Positions 60,352 through 64,000 of a stretch of DNA of 64,000 nt are shown here, one piece after another. The position numbers and the translations under genes were made by a program. A model generated the notes under the pieces. It saw only the letters and a list, made by a program, of their open reading frames with translations. It was not told the DNA's origin and did not search any database. How positions within the stretch are numbered: position 1 is the first letter of the stretch; every line of letters starts with the position of its first letter. This DNA is from Paenibacillus daejeonensis DSM 15491 (GTDB lineage: Bacteria > Bacillota > Bacilli > Paenibacillales > Paenibacillaceae), in NCBI RefSeq assembly GCF_000378385.1, contig NZ_KB899665.1, forward strand, positions 1 through 64,000, given 5' to 3'.

Positions 60352-60379
60352 AGACTGAGAACGAGGGGAGAGGGTGCAT

Positions 60380-61174
60380 ATGCAGGCGCGGTACATCAGT
60401 CATATGTACTGGCATCGCAAAGAGCAATTTTTGCTGGAGCAGGACCGGTATGCAGCGTGGACGCTTTTTGCGGTTGAATCCGGACGCTTCCGGTTCAAGA
60501 TTCAGGAGCACCAGGGAGAGGCAGGGGCGGGAGATATGGTTGTGTGTCCGCCGCAGACTTTGTTTGTCCGGGAGGTGATCGAGCCGGTGTCCTTTCATTT
60601 TTTTCACTATCATGTGGAAGAGTGTGGGGCGGAATCGGTTGCACCCGATGTACAGGGGATTGGGGCTGGAATGTGGCGGATTCTGGATGAAGGGCGGCTT
60701 AGCACGACATTCCGTTACATTCATGCCGTCAAGGAACGAGAAGAGCTGGCACGCGCAGTGAAGCTGGAGCATTTGTTGCGGGATTTGCTGTTCCTGGCAG
60801 ACGAGGCACGATGGGCGGAGGGTGTAGCGGGGATGGGGCACGTGCCGCAAGCGGACGAACGGATGGAGGAAGCCCGGCGATGGCTCGACAACCATGCTCT
60901 CCGGGGGAGTGGGATTCGTGATCTGGCTACGCTGCTAGAGCTCACACCGGTGCAGTTGACCCGGCGCTTCCGGGCGGCGCATGGCATAAATCCGCAGGAT
61001 TATGCCACCGAGCTGCGCATTCGGGAGGCGGGGCGGCTGCTGTCCGGAACGCGGCTCGCGCTCCACGAGATCGCCGCCCGCTGCGGCTATGAGAACGGCT
61101 ATTACCTTAGCCGGGTCTTCCGCAAGAAGACGGGCCTGAATCCGTCGGAGTACCGCAAGCGGTACCAGGTGTAG
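60380..61174 (+). CDS. AraC family regulator (cupin-type sensor)
   Basis: 264 residues. The N-terminal half is a beta-rich sensor (FAVESGRFRFKIQEHQGEAGAGDMVVCPPQTLFVREVIEPVSFHFFHYH), a cupin-type fold. The C-terminal half is the AraC domain: ALRGSGIRDLATLLELTPVQLTRRFRAAHGINP, LALHEIAARCGYENGYYLSRVFRKKTGLNPSEYR. GAGAGGG precedes the ATG at 60380; a GTG at 60374 is an alternative. Divergent from the FAD oxidoreductase with an inverted repeat between. Confidence 0.92.
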   Translation: MQARYISHMYWHRKEQFLLEQDRYAAWTLFAVESGRFRFKIQEHQGEAGAGDMVVCPPQTLFVREVIEPVSFHFFHYHVEECGAESVAPDVQGIGAGMWRILDEGRLSTTFRYIHAVKEREELARAVKLEHLLRDLLFLADEARWAEGVAGMGHVPQADERMEEARRWLDNHALRGSGIRDLATLLELTPVQLTRRFRAAHGINPQDYATELRIREAGRLLSGTRLALHEIAARCGYENGYYLSRVFRKKTGLNPSEYRKRYQV

Positions 61175-61237
61175 CGACTTCTCCGGGGGCTGTGTTGGGA
61201 TGGTGGCAGGTGTGGTGAAGTGTGCGGAGTGGTGGTT

Positions 61238-61535
61238 GTAAGTAAAGATAGTTTAGTTGGAGGTTGGGATTGAGCGCGGAGTGGTGGGTGTAAGTAAAAA
61301 AAGTTTAGTTGGAGGTTGGGATTGAGCGCGGAATGATGGTTGTAAGTAAAGAAAGTTTAGTTGGAGGTGGGAATTGGGTGCGGAGTGGTGGTTGTAAGTA
61401 AAGAAAGTTTAGTTGGAGGTGGGAATTGGGTGCGGAGTGGTGGTTGTAAGTAAAGATAGTTTAGTTGGAGGTTGGAGGTTGGGATGAGGCGCGGAGTTGT
61501 TGGTGTAAGTAAAGATAGTTTAGTTGGAGGTGGGA
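61238..61535. repeat. Tandem array, 52-bp period, about 6 units
   Basis: GTAAGTAAA starts at 61238, 61290, 61342, 61394, 61446 and 61505: 52 apart, the last 59 because of an extra GGTTGGA. Unit: GTAAGTAAAGAAAGTTTAG, TTGGAGGTTGGGATTG, AGCGCGGAGTGGTGGTT. The TAAGTAAAGAAA word also occurs in the array at 22180 read on the other strand. Convergent junction. Confidence 0.95.
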
Positions 61536-61599
61536 AGCGAGGGGAGTGGGGCCCACCGGGAGAACTGAGCTCCCGGTTGTGCCAGCTTCGCGTACTTGG

Positions 61600-62688
61600 C
61601 TACTCAGCCGCGTCGCCGCGCTGATCTGCGCTGCCGGGCTGGGCCACATCCTCGCGGGCATCTGCGCTCGCGTCCGCATTGCTCGACTCACTCGCATCGG
61701 CACGCTCGCCCGCGCTGCCTGGCACCAACGCGTCACCAGGCTCGCCCGTGCTGCCTGGCACCAACGCGTCACCAGGCTCGCCCGTGCTGCCTGGCTCCAA
61801 CGCGTTGCCGCGCTCGCCCGCACTAATCGACTCACTCGTATCACTCCGCTCAGCCGCGTCGCCCTGCGCACTCGCATCGCTCTGCGCATCCGCTTCCCCA
61901 GCATCTGCTGGTGGCTTGGGCTTGCGGGTGATGGGCTTGGGCGGCTTGGCCGCTTCTTCCTCGAAATACACCTGCAGCTCGGCGACCTTGCGGGGGTCTT
62001 GGAGCATCGGCTTGTCTTTGCCGAATTGCGTGACGAATAGCTCCCAGGTTGGCGTGGTGCGTTGGGCGTGCATGGAGCGGATCGCATTTTTGACGATGCG
62101 GCGCTCTTTGGCGTTGCTGAAGACATCCTTATACTGCTTGCGCTGCTCGAAGTCCAGCTCCCCAAACACACTCTTGAAAATCTCCGCCGTCATCCGCGCA
62201 TCATCCAGCGCCCGATGTGCCGAGCCTGTAGCGGGAATGCCCAGCTCCTGCAGCGCCGCCTCGACACTGACGTCGTTGGTCAGTTGCTTGCATTTGAGAT
62301 ACCCCTTGAGCAGATCAAACGAGTAAATCGACAGCCAATAGGCATCATCAATCTTATGCATGCGCGTATCCAGCACGATTCGTTTCATATCCTCGCCACC
62401 CCAGGTGATGAGCAGCGGATTCTCGCTCTCCTGCAGCCAACTCATGAACTCCCGGATGACCTTGGGAAAACGACTTGCTTTATCGATATCTGCCTGTGGA
62501 ATGCCGGTTTTCTTCTTAATGAACGAGTTGAGCTTGGCAAAATAAACCGGCTTGATCAGCGCGGAAAATTCACCGGTTTGCTCCAGCGCGTTATTGAGCC
62601 GGACGGCGCCGATCTCAATGACCTCCATGGGAAGCTCGCTCGCAAATTTGCGCCCATTGAACTCAATATCCAATACAATATAATCCAT
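61600..62688 (-). CDS. DEDDh 3'-5' exonuclease with low-complexity tail
   Basis: 362 residues. The exonuclease core (1-175) has DIEFN (Asp, Glu), VIEIGAV, then WGGEDMKRIVLD and HRALDDARMTAEIF, giving the DEDDh set. It resembles KapD, an exonuclease implicated in sporulation control, and related ExoX/DnaQ proteins. The C-terminal 100 residues are a Glu/Ala/Ser/Gly/Pro tail with a 12-residue repeat (GSTGEPGDALVP) copied two to three times by a 36-base tandem repeat. GGAGGAT is spaced for the ATG. Confidence 0.88.
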   Translation of the reverse strand: MDYIVLDIEFNGRKFASELPMEVIEIGAVRLNNALEQTGEFSALIKPVYFAKLNSFIKKKTGIPQADIDKASRFPKVIREFMSWLQESENPLLITWGGEDMKRIVLDTRMHKIDDAYWLSIYSFDLLKGYLKCKQLTNDVSVEAALQELGIPATGSAHRALDDARMTAEIFKSVFGELDFEQRKQYKDVFSNAKERRIVKNAIRSMHAQRTTPTWELFVTQFGKDKPMLQDPRKVAELQVYFEEEAAKPPKPITRKPKPPADAGEADAQSDASAQGDAAERSDTSESISAGERGNALEPGSTGEPGDALVPGSTGEPGDALVPGSAGERADASESSNADASADAREDVAQPGSADQRGDAAE

Positions 62689-62779
62689 TCGTTTAATAAT
62701 CCTCCAGTAAGGTGCCTGTCTCTTTTCTTCATTTTAGCAGAAAATGTACCGCAAAGGGAAAGGGTCTGTCTGCGAGTTC

Positions 62780-62809
62780 AAAAATAGGCTGAACCCAGCG
62801 GTTCAGCCT
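62780..62809 (-). terminator. Terminator for the GGDEF-EAL gene
   Basis: On the minus strand AGGCTGAAC and GTTCAGCCT form a nine-base stem around CGCTGG, followed by ATTTTTG. Confidence 0.85.
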
Positions 62810-62858
62810 GCGTTATGCGCGGCACCTGCATATGCGATTCACCAGTAGCAACTACTAG

Positions 62859-64000
62859 TTAACCCGCAGGGACATCAGCAGCCAATCGTTCTTCAGAATC
62901 CCCATTCGTACCCATCATACAGATCAATGCCTGCTCGGGCGGCATCGGCTTACTGTAGTAGAAGCCTTGCGCATTGTAGCACTGCAGCTCCTTGAGCAGA
63001 TGGACCTGCTCGGAGGTCTCCACACCCTCGGCAACAATCTTCAGCCCCAATTGTCGTGCCAGTCCGATGATCAGCTCCGCGATGGCCCGGCTGTCCCGGT
63101 CGCTCGCCAGCTTGCGTACGAAGGAACGGTCAATCTTCAGGCAGCTGATCGGCAGAGTGCTGAGGTAGCTCAACGAGCTGTACCCCGTGCCAAAATCGTC
63201 CATTGAGACGGAGATCCCCGCTTCCTTCAACCGATTCAGCACATCAATGACATGCTCCTCGTTATGCATCATGACACTCTCCGTAATTTCAATCTCCAGC
63301 CACTCCCGCGCAATACCCGCATCTTCAAGGGACTGAATGATGAATTGATCCATATCCGGACGCATCAGATGCACCTGCGAGATGTTGACGGCGATCGGCA
63401 TATAGAGAGCAGCAGTCTCCTGCCATAGCTTCATTTGCCTGCAGACTTCACGAATTACCCATTGCTCCAGCGGCACTATGAGGCCTGTCTTCTCCGCAAG
63501 CGGGATAAATTGCATCGGCGGCACGAGCCCGAGCGTCGGATGCTGCCAGCGTACCAGTGCTTCCAGGCCAATGGTCCGTCCATCCCGGATATCGATCTTG
63601 GGCTGGTACATCAGGCGCAGTTGACCTGTGCAAATAGCGGATTCCAAATCCTGCTCCAGCATGAGCTGTCGGTGTCCGTTTTGATCCCGCAGGGGGTCGT
63701 AGAACTGATACTGCGAGCTGCCGTTTTCCTTGGCTGCATACATGGCGGTATCTGCCGCTCCGAGCAAGGTGGAAGCATCGATTCCCTCTTCGGGGCAACG
63801 GGCGATGCCTACGGATGCAGAGAGCTTGACCGTGTGCAGTCCGGCCTGAAAGGGCGCTTCGAACGCTTTGACGATCCGGCTGGCAAGCTGCTTAAGCTCG
63901 GGAACCCCATGCTCACCCGGGAGCAGTACGGTGAATTCGTCCCCGCCCATCCGCGCGAGCATGCATTCAGGGGGCAAGCACGCCTTGAGCTTGTCTGCCG
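62859..64000 (-). CDS. GGDEF-EAL protein, 5' part outside the window
   Basis: At least 379 codons; the frame is open to the window edge (ADKLKACLPPE precedes the motif). The cyclase motif is ARMGGDEFTVLL, intact. The EAL phosphodiesterase domain has EALVRWQHPTLGLVPP, DDFGTGYSSLSYLSTLP and AEGVETSEQ, also intact. Both activities could exist, making and breaking cyclic di-GMP. N-terminal sensor domains are not visible. TTG at 63977 is not the true start. Confidence 0.93.
   Translation of the reverse strand, partial: ADKLKACLPPECMLARMGGDEFTVLLPGEHGVPELKQLASRIVKAFEAPFQAGLHTVKLSASVGIARCPEEGIDASTLLGAADTAMYAAKENGSSQYQFYDPLRDQNGHRQLMLEQDLESAICTGQLRLMYQPKIDIRDGRTIGLEALVRWQHPTLGLVPPMQFIPLAEKTGLIVPLEQWVIREVCRQMKLWQETAALYMPIAVNISQVHLMRPDMDQFIIQSLEDAGIAREWLEIEITESVMMHNEEHVIDVLNRLKEAGISVSMDDFGTGYSSLSYLSTLPISCLKIDRSFVRKLASDRDSRAIAELIIGLARQLGLKIVAEGVETSEQVHLLKELQCYNAQGFYYSKPMPPEQALICMMGTNGDSEERLAADVPAG

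Noticed and set aside
168-61535. CRISPR array
   Set aside because: The arrays have no repeat-spacer structure: whole 51-bp units are repeated, and no cas genes exist in the window.

Overview
The window reads like a chromosome segment of a moderately GC-rich, spore-former-type Firmicute, most likely Paenibacillus. This rests on strong GGAGG-type ribosome binding sites, YesM/YesN-type two-component genes, AraC/PadR/MarR regulators, copper-amine-oxidase-N stalk domains, DUF4825/permease-prefix genes and many dispersed intergenic repeats. No rRNA, tRNA, CRISPR array, phage or transposase gene was found. The genus call is an inference from gene content, not from a marker gene.

Layout. 1-7980: an IclR regulator, two tandem TIMP-like membrane-anchored proteins, a sorbitol-type dehydrogenase, an AraC regulator, a TIMP-like/copper-amine-oxidase-N secreted protein behind a possible ECF-sigma promoter, a ZIP metal transporter and a secreted protein of unknown function. 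8151-30251: two paralogous secreted beta-helix proteins, then a largely co-directional exopolysaccharide (EPS) locus. It holds a Wzz-like modulator, BY-kinase, priming sugar transferase, four glycosyltransferases, UDP-glucose dehydrogenase, Wzy-like polymerase, Wzx-like flippase, GalU, ManC, an LCP ligase, a PIG-L-type deacetylase and a pyruvyl transferase. Together these describe a Wzx/Wzy-dependent, acidic (uronic acid, probably pyruvylated), mannose-containing polymer; tandem cre-like sites suggest carbon control. 30410-40344: housekeeping and regulatory genes (DUF2203, SDR, MarR-MFS efflux, PadR-permease prefix-DUF4825, UvrC-like half protein, lipoprotein). 40550-53163: a YesM/YesN-type two-component system followed by a DUF3626 gene, a sugar ABC importer and two glycoside hydrolases. 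The importer has two promoters sharing one upstream box. 53271-64000: a HAD/CWC fusion, a dihydrolipoamide dehydrogenase remnant, a beta-rich cytoplasmic protein, a membrane gene broken by an in-frame TGA, an FAD oxidoreductase divergent from an AraC regulator, a DEDDh exonuclease and an incomplete GGDEF-EAL protein.

The most unusual signal is not a gene. Seven intergenic regions carry repeats whose unit sequences differ but whose spacing is nearly always 51 bp (50-53). All four convergent gene junctions in the window carry such repeats, and none of the three divergent junctions does. A second repeat family sits at gene junctions inside and near the EPS locus; it folds into a hairpin with compensatory changes. 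Both deserve genome-wide checks.

Starts were chosen from ribosome-binding-site spacing. Family names come from recognised motifs; no database search was possible.
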